64,000 bases of DNA from Belliella kenyensis. Its GTDB lineage: Bacteria > Bacteroidota > Bacteroidia > Cytophagales > Cyclobacteriaceae. The notes under the pieces were generated by a model, which saw nothing but the letters and a program-made list of their open reading frames with translations, was not told where the DNA came from and did not search any database. The DNA is taken from NCBI RefSeq assembly GCF_022549675.1, contig NZ_JAKZGR010000017.1, positions 1 to 64,000 on the forward strand, given 5' to 3'. Within the stretch, counting starts at the first letter, position 1; each line of letters begins with the position of its first letter. The position numbers were made by a program, and so were the translations under genes. Shown here in pieces: positions 8,826 through 17,877 of the stretch.

Positions 8826-11762
8826 TTAAAATTGTACTCTAAATCCAGCAATATATGATTTCACAAAAGGAATAGATCTCTGGCTGCTTAACTCTGGATC
8901 TGTTCCTTCCCAGTCTGTTATTGTTACCAAATTCTTAGCATTGACATAAACTTCTGCCCTACCCAGCTTCCACTTAGACAAAAGTGAAGAGTTCAACCTA
9001 TAACTCAAGGTCACATCATTGAGCCGTACATAGCTGGCGTTGTTTGATCTTCCAAAATATTGAACTTGAAAAGCATTAGAGTCATCTCTGTTTGCTGGCC
9101 ATTCATTATTTGGGTTTTCAGGTGTCCACCAGTTTCTATTCAGTGTTCTAGTACGGCCATCAAAAAATGGATTCATCAACTCATTCCCTCTAGTCAAGCC
9201 TTGAACAGTACTTATAAAAAACTGTAGAGATAAGTTTTTGTAAGAGACTGTGTTGTTTAATCCAGCAATAAAATCTGGTATAGCGCTACCTATGAAGGTT
9301 CGATCGTCAGCATTAATAGTTCCGTCACCATTTACATCTCTGACTCTAATATCTCCTGGTCTTGCTGTAGGCTGGGCGGAATTCACTATATCATCACCTA
9401 TTTGCCATATTCCATCAAACAAATAGCTAAAATTCACATTCAATGGCTGACCAATAAACCATCTATTGGCTAAATCATCAGCTGGATTACCTAACTCATC
9501 ACGAAGTCCCACATCTACAATTTCATTCCTGAAAAATGAGAAAGTCAAATCACTTGTCCATTTCCAATCTCTTTGGTCTACATTGATCGATGATATTTGC
9601 AGATCAAGACCTCTGTTCCTTGTCGAACCAATATTCTGTCTGATGATTCCTGTCCCGTTTACTTGAGAAATATTTCTATTTAAAAGTAAATCTACTGTTT
9701 GGGTCATGAAGTAATCTACTGAACCTTGTATCCTATTTTCGAAAAGACCAAAATCAATACCCAAATTAGTTGATTTTGAAGTCTCCCACCCTAAACTTGG
9801 ATCTCCAATTCCAGAAGGGTAAAATCCAAATGCAGTTCCTCTCAAATCATCTAAATAATTCTGAACACTCAAACCAGGTAAGGTAGAATAAGGTGCAATA
9901 GCTTGATTCCCATTTTCCCCATAAGACACTCTGATTTTCAATGCGGTAACCAGTGCCACACTCTCCATAAAAGACTCCCTGTCAATGTTCCAACCAAGGG
10001 CAACAGAAGGAAACAAACCGAATTTTGTAGCATCTCCAAATCCTGAATATCCATCTCTTCTAGCTGTCAGTGTCAGTAAGTATTTGCTGTCAAATCCATA
10101 ATTGACTCTTGCCATTTGAGATAAATAGTTCCATTGTGTGTAATTGTCACTTGGATTCCACACAGTAGCTAAATTATTTTGAAAATTAGTCATGATATCG
10201 CTGGGGAATCCACTCGCTGTTAGGTTATGGTTTTTACTCCATCTTTGCTGTGCACTGTATAGCCCAGTGAATCCTATCGTATGTTTTCCAAAACTCTTGT
10301 CATACGTAAGAATGTTCTCTACAATCCAATCTTCCTCCTGCCAGTTATTTGTAGTTGCCACTCCACCTTGCTGCAACCCTGAGCGGGTATTTCTACCAGA
10401 ATAAGTGTCTATAGCTCTGTACCTATAATCGTACCCAGTATTCAATCTAAACTTCAACCCTTCCACAAATGGAACATCGACTTGTAAATAATTTTGAGTA
10501 ATGATTCTCCTAGTTTTATCCTCATTGAGAATATTGAAAGGCTCTAGTGGGTTAGAATAGAATGAATCCTCTGGCCAAGGAAAAATCGTCAGCGTCTCTC
10601 CATCTTCTTGAAAAGGTGTCGTCAGTGGGTTCATGTTGAATGCTGATCCGAAATTTGCTGCATTTGCACTTCTATCTGTATATAGAAGCTGGTTACTCGT
10701 ACCCAAAGTCAACCAAGGTGCAATCTTTGTATCTACATTAAGTCTCAATGTAGTTCTAAGTAAATCATCGTTCTTTGCGACACCTTTAGCATCTACTAAA
10801 TTTCCAGAAATAAAGTACTTTGTATCTTCTGTACCCCCTGAGATCGAAAGGTTGTGTTGTTGTCTTGTTCCCATTCTAGTTGCAAGACCCAACCAGTCAG
10901 TGTCTACTCCATTCTCAAAAGCAATCTGCTCTGACTGAGAGATTGACCCAAGACCATACCGATCTACTTTGGTTTGGTAGAAAGTATTTCCATCCATCAA
11001 ATCAGGAATATTTGCAATCTGATCTATTCCAAAGTAAGTATCATATGAAATTTTCGCTTTGCCCGTAGTCCCCCTTTTGGTTGTGATCAATACAACACCG
11101 TTTGCTGCTCTAGCACCATAAATCGCCGCTGAAGATGCATCTTTCAATACTTCTAAAGATGCAATATCCATGGGGTTGATTTCAGAAATTCGGCCATTAT
11201 AAGGTATTCCATCCAATACGATAAATGGCTCGCTGCTTGCTGCCAAGGAGTTTCTTCCTCTAATTTGCAAGCTTATATTATCTCCTTCTACACCTGCCCC
11301 TGAATTAGTTATTGCTAAGCCAGCCACCCTTCCTTGTAATGCTTGGCCAAGTGAAACTGTGGGCATTGTCTCAAGCTGTTCAGCCTTATATGATGCGACA
11401 GCTCCAGTGATATCACTTTTCTTCTGAGTACCATACCCCACTACGATTACCTCAGACAATGCTTGTAAATCTGTCCCTAGTTCTATATTGATAATAGATC
11501 GACTTGCTACTTCTACTCTCTGAGTAAGGTAGCCTACAAAAGAAAAAACTAAAACAGCATTAGATTCAGCACTTACTTCATAGTTCCCTTCTATATCAGT
11601 CACCGTCCCTGTGTTAGTACCCTCCACCACTACATTGACTCCTGGTATTCCTAACCCATCATCTGGATCTATCACTTTTCCTTTTATTCTACTCTGCTGA
11701 GCGTATGCTTGACCAAGCAAGCATATCAGCCCACAGATCATCGTGAGTATTTTTAACTTCAT
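8826..11762 (-). CDS. SusC/RagA-family TonB-dependent outer-membrane transporter
   Basis: A 978-residue outer-membrane receptor that imports oligosaccharides using TonB energy. In order: signal peptide (about 1-21, ending QAYAQ); a carboxypeptidase-regulatory-like beta-sandwich (about 25-100, IKGKVIDPDDGLGIPGVNV); a TonB-box-like stretch and plug (EVIVVGYGTQKKSDITGAV, then LQGRVAGLAITNSGAG, LQIRGRNS and FIVLDGIPYNG with EVLKDASSAAIYGARAANGV), which is the SusC signature; and a beta-barrel to the C-terminus. The barrel carries VRDVNGDGTINADDRTFIG, a dockerin-like calcium loop usual in SusC proteins. It ends in an aromatic residue (VQF), as outer-membrane barrels do. It is the second gene of the PUL. 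Confidence 0.96.
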   Translation of the reverse strand: MKLKILTMICGLICLLGQAYAQQSRIKGKVIDPDDGLGIPGVNVVVEGTNTGTVTDIEGNYEVSAESNAVLVFSFVGYLTQRVEVASRSIINIELGTDLQALSEVIVVGYGTQKKSDITGAVASYKAEQLETMPTVSLGQALQGRVAGLAITNSGAGVEGDNISLQIRGRNSLAASSEPFIVLDGIPYNGRISEINPMDIASLEVLKDASSAAIYGARAANGVVLITTKRGTTGKAKISYDTYFGIDQIANIPDLMDGNTFYQTKVDRYGLGSISQSEQIAFENGVDTDWLGLATRMGTRQQHNLSISGGTEDTKYFISGNLVDAKGVAKNDDLLRTTLRLNVDTKIAPWLTLGTSNQLLYTDRSANAANFGSAFNMNPLTTPFQEDGETLTIFPWPEDSFYSNPLEPFNILNEDKTRRIITQNYLQVDVPFVEGLKFRLNTGYDYRYRAIDTYSGRNTRSGLQQGGVATTNNWQEEDWIVENILTYDKSFGKHTIGFTGLYSAQQRWSKNHNLTASGFPSDIMTNFQNNLATVWNPSDNYTQWNYLSQMARVNYGFDSKYLLTLTARRDGYSGFGDATKFGLFPSVALGWNIDRESFMESVALVTALKIRVSYGENGNQAIAPYSTLPGLSVQNYLDDLRGTAFGFYPSGIGDPSLGWETSKSTNLGIDFGLFENRIQGSVDYFMTQTVDLLLNRNISQVNGTGIIRQNIGSTRNRGLDLQISSINVDQRDWKWTSDLTFSFFRNEIVDVGLRDELGNPADDLANRWFIGQPLNVNFSYLFDGIWQIGDDIVNSAQPTARPGDIRVRDVNGDGTINADDRTFIGSAIPDFIAGLNNTVSYKNLSLQFFISTVQGLTRGNELMNPFFDGRTRTLNRNWWTPENPNNEWPANRDDSNAFQVQYFGRSNNASYVRLNDVTLSYRLNSSLLSKWKLGRAEVYVNAKNLVTITDWEGTDPELSSQRSIPFVKSYIAGFRVQF

Positions 11763-11834
11763 TGGATTGGTTATTTTGGTTTTACTTATTTCTATTTTTA
11801 AGGATTTGCAATCCGGGACAATTCAATGCTCATT

Positions 11835-12707
11835 CTACTTAGATATATAGAAATCATCAATATAAAAATCATAGTTATTGGCATTTCTAACATCCCCCTC
11901 GCTTCTGAATACTAGCAAGTTGTTGATTGCGCTCAAATTCAAACTATTGTTGGCAGCTTTAAAGTCTGCAATAGGTATGGAAAGTTTGTGCCAGTTGCCA
12001 TCTCTTTTGAATCCGTATTCTTCTCCTGATGCGGTAAATTTCAAGATTGCATTTTGCCCTGCACTTTGAAACCTAATCAAAAATTCTCCATTGCTAGTAG
12101 ATTTCATCGCTACATTGTAAAAACCATCCTCGTAATCACTAAGATCTACAGGTCCAGACTGTGGAGTAATCGATGCCATAGCCCAATCAGAAGATCCATC
12201 TATCGTAAGTGCCAATGCCTTGGTTCCTTCAAAGGCATTAGTCTCCACTTCAGTAATAGTAAACTGATTATTCCTTTGAATATTTACACTGACCATTTCT
12301 GTAATCGCTGGATTTTCTGTATAAAATCCTATCCGCTGTACTTCTGGCTCTGGCAATCCCTCCACTTCTATGGTAAAAGTTTTGGAGTCAGTGAGGTTAT
12401 CTATATAAGTCACCTCTAATGTAGCTATGAATGTGCCACCTCTTTCAAAAATCACATCAACTTCTTCGTCTTCTGATACCGCTGGAGTACCTCCTTGAAA
12501 ACTCCATCTTCTGGTATGAACTTTAGTAGATTGATCTCTAAAGGTCACTATCTCTCCCGCCATCACACTACTTGTGCTTGACGTGGCAATCAGTTCTCCT
12601 GGTTCTGGAAGCTGGAGATCTCCCCCCTCTTCTACACATGCACCATAGACCAGCGTAGTGATCAGTGCCATGGCAAGAAGTCTTGCATGTTTAGTAATTG
12701 TACTCAT
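11835..12707 (-). CDS. PKD-domain lipoprotein with C-terminal carbohydrate-binding-like domain
   Basis: A 290-residue predicted surface lipoprotein, first gene of the PUL operon. The signal ends at a lipobox-like YGAC (C23) followed by VEEGGD. A PKD-type beta-sandwich covers about 38-115 (GEIVTFRDQS, WSFQGGTP, YIDN). The remaining part (about 120-290) is a jelly-roll-like domain ending YDFYIDDFYISK, an ending seen in CBM4/9- or ExoP-like glycan-binding domains. It has no recognisable catalytic motif, so a surface glycan-binding protein (SGBP, SusE/F-like position) is the likeliest role. The 72 bp before susC contain a small hairpin (GGATT/AATCC, 11802-11814), which might tune expression of the next gene. 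The exact CBM family is not determined. Confidence 0.75.
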   Translation of the reverse strand: MSTITKHARLLAMALITTLVYGACVEEGGDLQLPEPGELIATSSTSSVMAGEIVTFRDQSTKVHTRRWSFQGGTPAVSEDEEVDVIFERGGTFIATLEVTYIDNLTDSKTFTIEVEGLPEPEVQRIGFYTENPAITEMVSVNIQRNNQFTITEVETNAFEGTKALALTIDGSSDWAMASITPQSGPVDLSDYEDGFYNVAMKSTSNGEFLIRFQSAGQNAILKFTASGEEYGFKRDGNWHKLSIPIADFKAANNSLNLSAINNLLVFRSEGDVRNANNYDFYIDDFYISK

Positions 12708-12741
12708 TATTTTAGGTTTTATTGTTAAAATTATATTGGTA

Positions 12742-12749
12742 CAATTTTA
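12742..12749 (-). promoter_or_regulatory. Candidate -7 element of the PUL operon
   Basis: The minus strand reads TAAAATTG, one mismatch from TAnnTTTG, 35 bp before the first PUL start codon. No good -33 element is seen. That is common for activator-dependent promoters and fits the repeat pair found 26-59 bp further upstream. Confidence 0.35.
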
Positions 12750-12774
12750 ATTTGTCATGCAAAAAAAGGGATTC

Positions 12775-12808
12775 AATATTGTTTAAATTTAATTCATTAT
12801 TGTCCTAA
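12775..12808 (-). promoter_or_regulatory. Candidate HTCS operator of the PUL operon (21-bp-phased repeat)
   Basis: On the plus strand AATATTGTTTAA (12775-12786) and ATTATTGTCCTAA (12796-12808) share a TATTGTyTAA core, with the TATTG cores exactly 21 bp apart (12777 and 12798). The same pair, better conserved and with identical spacing, lies upstream of the HTCS gene at 17031-17064. Direct repeats two helical turns apart suit a dimeric AraC-type activator. Confidence 0.5.
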
Positions 12809-12909
12809 ACATTTTAAACACCTCATTAAGAGTAATTTAAGATCAAATGCAAGGGGTTGAATTGAGAAAAATAGTTACTAATCAAAAATACAATTCAGAT
12901 TTATCCTGT

Positions 12910-15900
12910 TTACCCTTGTTTGTTTTTATATTCTTTTGGAGAAATACCAAATTGCTTGACAAAAGATCTTGAAAAATATGATTGACTGCTGAATCCAACA
13001 GCATACGCAATTTCAGTAATATTCTTTGAGCTTTCTTTTAAAAGCTGCATTGACTTCTTTAACCTAATATTTCTTACAAACTCATTGACAGACTGGCCAG
13101 TCAAAGCTTCTACTTTCAAATACACCAAAGATCTGCTCATGTTAACTCGCTCTGCAATAAAATCTGCATTGATTTTTTCCTGCTCAATGTTCTGCAAAAT
13201 GATATCAATAATTGATTGAATCAGTTTCCCATCACTATCTTCAATAGAATTAGCGTCAAACTCAAAACTTTGACTTTCTCTGAATTTTTTAGCAAGTTCT
13301 TTTCTGGAATTCAAGAGATTCGAAACCCTGGACTTGAGGATTTCTAGGTTGAAAGGTTTGACAATATAATCATCTGCTCCTGACTTCAACCCCTCAAGCT
13401 TTACATCCTGAGCATACCGAGCTGTAAGTAGTATCACAGGAATGTGACTAGTCAACTCGTCCTCTTTAATTTTTTTACAAAATTCCAATCCATCCATTTC
13501 TGGCATAGTGATATCACTTATGATAAGTTGAGGCATATCCAATGTTGCCATTCGCAGACCTTCAACTCCATTCTTTGCAAGTAGGACTTCATATGAATCT
13601 TTAAGCTCATTGGCAATGAATTCAGCTAGTTCAGTATCATCTTCCAATACGAGTATACGAGAAAGTGAGGTTTTCTTTAAGTTATGGACATTGGCATCAT
13701 GCTCTTGCTTATACTCTTGAATTACATCGACCTTATTTGTTGGTTTTTGTGATACACTTTGAACATTCAGTGGAATCAGAAGAGAAAACACTGACCCTTC
13801 TCCTTTCTTTGAAGTCACTGTGATCTTGCCATTGTGTAATTCTGCCAACTCTTGTGAAAGTGCCAACCCAATGCCTGTACCGCTTGATGCATCCTCTTCA
13901 TTTTGCTGTGCACTATAGAACCTTTCAAAAATACGCTTCAAGTCTTTCTTTGGAATACCAACACCATTATCTTTTACCGAAATCGAAACTAACTTTTCTG
14001 ATTCATTCTCTACTTCTAGCAAATCTACAATGAGTGTAATGTGTCCATGTTCCTTGGTATTTTTAAAAGCGTTAGATAGTAAATTACTTATGATTTTATC
14101 TAATTTATCTGCATCAAAAGTCATGTGAATTTTCTGAACTTTAGACTCAAAAGTATAAGTAATATGCTTCTTTGCGGCTAATACCTCAAATATTGCCCAC
14201 ACTTTATTGGCAAATGCAACAATATCTCCTTGAGATGTTTCCAGAACAAGGCTTCCTGCTTCCATTTTTCGATAATCCATGAGCTGATCTACCAGTTTAA
14301 GTAGTTTATCAGTATTTCTTTGAATTAAATCAAAGTGATATTGCTTTTCTTCATCACCTAAAGTGTTTTCTGATTTTAGCTTTTCAATAGGAGCTTTTAT
14401 CAGTGTCAAAGGTGTTCGGAATTCATGTGAAACGTTGGTGAAAAATCTCAATTTCATCAAATTTGTTTCAGTAACATTTTTGATTTGAATCTTTTCAAGT
14501 TTTAGCTCATTCCTCAATTGAGCTCGATATAGTATACTTTTTCTAAAAAAATAAAAAACAGCAATAATGAAACAGAAATAAGCAAAATAAGCCCAAGGGG
14601 TCAACCAAAACGGTGGATGTATAAGTATTTCGATAGCTACTCCAGAATCCTTCAACTCAGACCCTTCAGCCAACTGAACCTTGAATGTATAGCTACCTGA
14701 AGGTAAGTTGGTGTAAGTAGCAAACCTTTTTTCGCCAACGAAATACCACTCTTCATCAAAGCCTTCCATTTTGTATGCATACTCTAGCCTTTGGAAAGGT
14801 CTAAAATCTAGACCTGCAAACTCAAAAGTCATTACCGACTGATCATGCGATAGCTCAATAAAGTTTGTTTCTATGATCGATTTCTTGATCGGAGAATCTT
14901 CCATTCCAACTTTTTGTGATTTATTGAAGAGCTGGAAATCCACTACGTATACTCTAGGACTATTCTCCTGATCAATCAAGCTATCTGGATGAAATTTCAG
15001 CAAACCATGAATTCCCCCAAAGTACAATTCGCCAGCTTTGGATTTTAGCCTGGATCGTTCATAAAACTCTTGGTTTGGAATCTCTTTATTGATCCTGTAA
15101 TGCTTTATCTGACTATTTTGGTGACTCCATTTTGTCAAACCTTGATTGGAACTCAACCAAAAATCCCCTCTATCATCTTCCAGTAGCCCTTTGATATTGA
15201 TAGGTAGATCTTCTACATCATTCCATCTTTTGGCTACAAGACCATCATCCTTTACAAAAATCTGATCTATCCCTCCTGCACTTCCAACCCAAATATTGCC
15301 CTTGGAATCCTCCATGATATCAAAGCAATAATTTGAACTTAAAGTTTCAGAATTGTTTTCCACATGCTTGATATTATGGACTTTGTGATCATACATGTAT
15401 ATTCCAGCATAAGTCACTATCCATAGTCTACCCTTACTGTCTTCCATAAAAGAAACCGCATATTCTACTCCTAACAAAATCGGATCAAAGTCTCCGACAT
15501 TGTCAGCATTATAAAACTGATCAGATTTTGCATCATACACTGTAATCCCCTTCTTTTCATGAGTAGCCAACCATACATTGCCTTTTGAATCTCTTAGAAG
15601 GCCTTTTACATTAGTAGACAAAGACTTGACACCAGCCCCTCGACCTTTCATGAGATCTTCAAAGCGACCATTTCTTTTATCAAAACTATACAACCCCATA
15701 TCCCATCCCGCTGCAAAAAGCTTTTCTGAATCCGCACAGACAATGCCTAATACGCTAGATGCATGAGCTGGTGTGTTGAGGTGATACCTATCGAAGGTAT
15801 TTGTAGATTGGCTGTACTTGTTTATTCCTCCTTCCTTGGTTCCTATCCAAACTATGCCATTTTTATCTTCCCAAATTGAACCAATTTTATTACTACTCAA

Positions 15901-17001
15901 AGAGAACTTGTCTTGATGATTGTGACTAAAAAACATAAAAGGGCTTTGATTTTTACTCAACACATTCACTCCTCCTTCTTGAGTAGCTACCCAAAGGTTT
16001 GAATGCGAATCCTCTGTAATATGAGTAATGATATCATTGCTTATATCATTATCCAAAATATTACTTTCACGAAAAACCACAAACTCACCTTGCAATCTAT
16101 CATATAGGTTCAACCCCTTGTTTGTCGTACCTATCCAAAGGTTCTTTTTACTATCTTCAAAAATCTGTGAAATGGAATTGCTGCTTAAGCTCCTCGGATT
16201 ATTTGGCTGGTTTTCAAAAACCTCAACACTCCCAGCAGAGTCTCTTTTGATCAATCCTTTCGAGCTTGCTATCCAAAGATTCTCATAGCTATCAAAAAAT
16301 ATAGGACTGGTGTGACTAATTTTCAAATCATCAAAACCTTTTACCTTCAAACTTAATTTATTAACAAGATCATTTTCTGTGTTCAATGTAAAAATCCCTA
16401 AACTATTTTGAACGATAATTTCTATGGAATTTGAATCAATGATTCTTCTGGTATCTAGCACCAAATCGTTGGACATACCAGTGGGAAAAGAATAGCGTTT
16501 GAAGTCATCAGTACCTGACTGATATTTAGCCAAACCATAGTTAGTCCCAATCCAAACATTCCCGTTTAAGTCTACCTTTAGACATCGGATAATGTTCCCC
16601 GGTATAGAATTTTCACTCCCTGGTTCTGTATAATATCTGTAAAATCTATCTTCAGCCAAATTGTACCTTACCAAACCAGCATTATTGGTACCTATCCAAA
16701 TATTTCCTTTTCTATCTTCAGCGAGGCTGTAAATGAAATTGCCAGAAATAGAATTCGGGTCATTACTGTCCTTCTTGAAAATTTCAAATCCATATCCATT
16801 CCACCTGTTCAACCCATCATAAGTCGCAACCCAAATGAATCCTTTGGAATCCTCCAAAACAGATGTGACATGATTATTTGATAGTCCGCCTTCTATGGTA
16901 AGACTTTTGATGATATAGTTATCCTGTTGGGCAAGTAGGTTTTGTCCAAAACTTAATAGTAAGAAAAAGAATAAGGTGGGTTTAATGTTCATTGTCTTCA
17001 A
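12910..17001 (-). CDS. Hybrid two-component system regulator (HTCS) of the PUL
   Basis: A 1363-residue single-chain sensor and transcription factor. Signal peptide at about 1-25. The periplasmic part has some eleven propeller repeats with W-(I/V)-(G/A)-T type motifs (WVATYDGL, WIGTNNAGL, WIGTTNKGL and others), forming two beta-propellers, then a Y_Y_Y domain (SGSYTFKVQLAEGS). A transmembrane helix with aromatic residues follows (PWAYFAYFCFIIAVFYFF). The cytoplasmic part has HisKA with phospho-acceptor H859 in SHEFRTPLTL, an HATPase domain (NAFKNT, DNGVGIP, GTGIGLAL), a receiver with D1163 in ISDITMPEMDG, and a C-terminal AraC helix-turn-helix (AYAVGFSSQSYFSRSFVKQFG). It lies directly upstream of the PUL, in the same orientation, and should bind an oligosaccharide and activate the operon. 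Met4 is an alternative start. Confidence 0.96.
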   Translation of the reverse strand: MKTMNIKPTLFFFLLLSFGQNLLAQQDNYIIKSLTIEGGLSNNHVTSVLEDSKGFIWVATYDGLNRWNGYGFEIFKKDSNDPNSISGNFIYSLAEDRKGNIWIGTNNAGLVRYNLAEDRFYRYYTEPGSENSIPGNIIRCLKVDLNGNVWIGTNYGLAKYQSGTDDFKRYSFPTGMSNDLVLDTRRIIDSNSIEIIVQNSLGIFTLNTENDLVNKLSLKVKGFDDLKISHTSPIFFDSYENLWIASSKGLIKRDSAGSVEVFENQPNNPRSLSSNSISQIFEDSKKNLWIGTTNKGLNLYDRLQGEFVVFRESNILDNDISNDIITHITEDSHSNLWVATQEGGVNVLSKNQSPFMFFSHNHQDKFSLSSNKIGSIWEDKNGIVWIGTKEGGINKYSQSTNTFDRYHLNTPAHASSVLGIVCADSEKLFAAGWDMGLYSFDKRNGRFEDLMKGRGAGVKSLSTNVKGLLRDSKGNVWLATHEKKGITVYDAKSDQFYNADNVGDFDPILLGVEYAVSFMEDSKGRLWIVTYAGIYMYDHKVHNIKHVENNSETLSSNYCFDIMEDSKGNIWVGSAGGIDQIFVKDDGLVAKRWNDVEDLPINIKGLLEDDRGDFWLSSNQGLTKWSHQNSQIKHYRINKEIPNQEFYERSRLKSKAGELYFGGIHGLLKFHPDSLIDQENSPRVYVVDFQLFNKSQKVGMEDSPIKKSIIETNFIELSHDQSVMTFEFAGLDFRPFQRLEYAYKMEGFDEEWYFVGEKRFATYTNLPSGSYTFKVQLAEGSELKDSGVAIEILIHPPFWLTPWAYFAYFCFIIAVFYFFRKSILYRAQLRNELKLEKIQIKNVTETNLMKLRFFTNVSHEFRTPLTLIKAPIEKLKSENTLGDEEKQYHFDLIQRNTDKLLKLVDQLMDYRKMEAGSLVLETSQGDIVAFANKVWAIFEVLAAKKHITYTFESKVQKIHMTFDADKLDKIISNLLSNAFKNTKEHGHITLIVDLLEVENESEKLVSISVKDNGVGIPKKDLKRIFERFYSAQQNEEDASSGTGIGLALSQELAELHNGKITVTSKKGEGSVFSLLIPLNVQSVSQKPTNKVDVIQEYKQEHDANVHNLKKTSLSRILVLEDDTELAEFIANELKDSYEVLLAKNGVEGLRMATLDMPQLIISDITMPEMDGLEFCKKIKEDELTSHIPVILLTARYAQDVKLEGLKSGADDYIVKPFNLEILKSRVSNLLNSRKELAKKFRESQSFEFDANSIEDSDGKLIQSIIDIILQNIEQEKINADFIAERVNMSRSLVYLKVEALTGQSVNEFVRNIRLKKSMQLLKESSKNITEIAYAVGFSSQSYFSRSFVKQFGISPKEYKNKQG

Positions 17002-17302
17002 ATAACGTCAGAACAAAGTTCAGATTCGTTAATTATTGTCTAAAGAAAGTGAATTATTGTCTAAGTAGCTAATTCATAAGGAATAGGACCGCTATATGGA
17101 ATAAATTATGATGTTTAAAACAAAAACTATATTAAGTAATGTCAGGATAAAATGGATGTTCCAAGAATTTTGAATTCACTTAATTGAACATCAGAACATT
17201 ATTAAAAAAAATTAGTAACAGTCAATTTGAAAATTTCGGAGTATGAAATTAAGATTAACATTGAACCCAGTTCATAGTTATTAAAATTAAATCTAAGAAG
17301 AT
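17002..17302. other. Divergent intergenic region before the HTCS gene
   Basis: Apart from the repeat pair at 17031-17064 this 301-bp A+T-rich stretch shows no clear TAnnTTTG element on either strand, no strong hairpin and no ORF with coding character. Confidence 0.5.
17031..17064 (-). promoter_or_regulatory. Candidate HTCS autoregulatory site (perfect 13-bp direct repeat)
   Basis: AATTATTGTCTAA occurs at 17031-17043 and again, identical, at 17052-17064, start to start 21 bp, 30-63 bp before the HTCS start codon. The same motif pair with the same 21-bp phase is found before the PUL operon (12775-12808). This suggests the HTCS controls both its target operon and its own gene. Confidence 0.5.
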
Positions 17303-17875
17303 ATGAAAATCACAGAGACCAAATACATACAAAATAGCATGCCTGATGAACTTAAGCATGTGATCATCAAAACCCTTGATTTTTATCCTGACTTGGCAGA
17401 TGTTACTATTGAATTTCGATTCAATGAAAACATTAGAAAATCTGTCATGCAAGCTCAACCAAAGTTCACTACCATGTTTGGTAGAAGAAAAAACCGAACC
17501 TATCTCATCAATATCAGTAGGTGCTTTACCCTCAAGGGTGTCACCATGCCCATAGAAGACCTTCCCGAAGATGTACTTATAGGATGGATTGGCCATGAAC
17601 TTGGACACATATCCGACTACCTTAATAGAAGTAATTGGTCAATGATACTTTTTGGAATTGGATATTTGACCTCTAAGTCCTTCATCATATCGGCAGAAAG
17701 AGTAGCCGATACCTACGCTGTAGATCATGGCCTTGGCGACTACATCTTAGCCACCAAGGATTTTATACTTCATCAGGCAGGTATGCCAGAGGCGTATATA
17801 GAAAAAATCAAAAAGCTCTATCTCCCGCCAGAAGAGATCATGTATCTTATGGAAAACAAATCCGTGGCTGACTAA
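17303..17875 (+). CDS. HExxH (M48-like) putative metalloprotease, function unknown
   Basis: A 190-residue protein whose clearest feature is GHELGHISDY: H98 and H102 with E99 form an HExxH zinc-binding and catalytic motif. E132 in SAERVADTYAVDHG is a good third ligand, as in gluzincins of the M48 type. A hydrophobic segment lies between them (WSMILFGIGYL, about 112-122). M48 members usually have more membrane helices or a signal peptide; this protein has neither at its N-terminus and looks cytoplasmic or peripherally membrane-associated. It ends 2 bp before the end of the convergent GH3-type gene, so the two transcripts meet tail to tail. I do not recognise a named family; the metalloprotease role is inferred from the motif. 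Confidence 0.65.
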   Translation: MKITETKYIQNSMPDELKHVIIKTLDFYPDLADVTIEFRFNENIRKSVMQAQPKFTTMFGRRKNRTYLINISRCFTLKGVTMPIEDLPEDVLIGWIGHELGHISDYLNRSNWSMILFGIGYLTSKSFIISAERVADTYAVDHGLGDYILATKDFILHQAGMPEAYIEKIKKLYLPPEEIMYLMENKSVAD

Positions 17876-17877
17876 CC

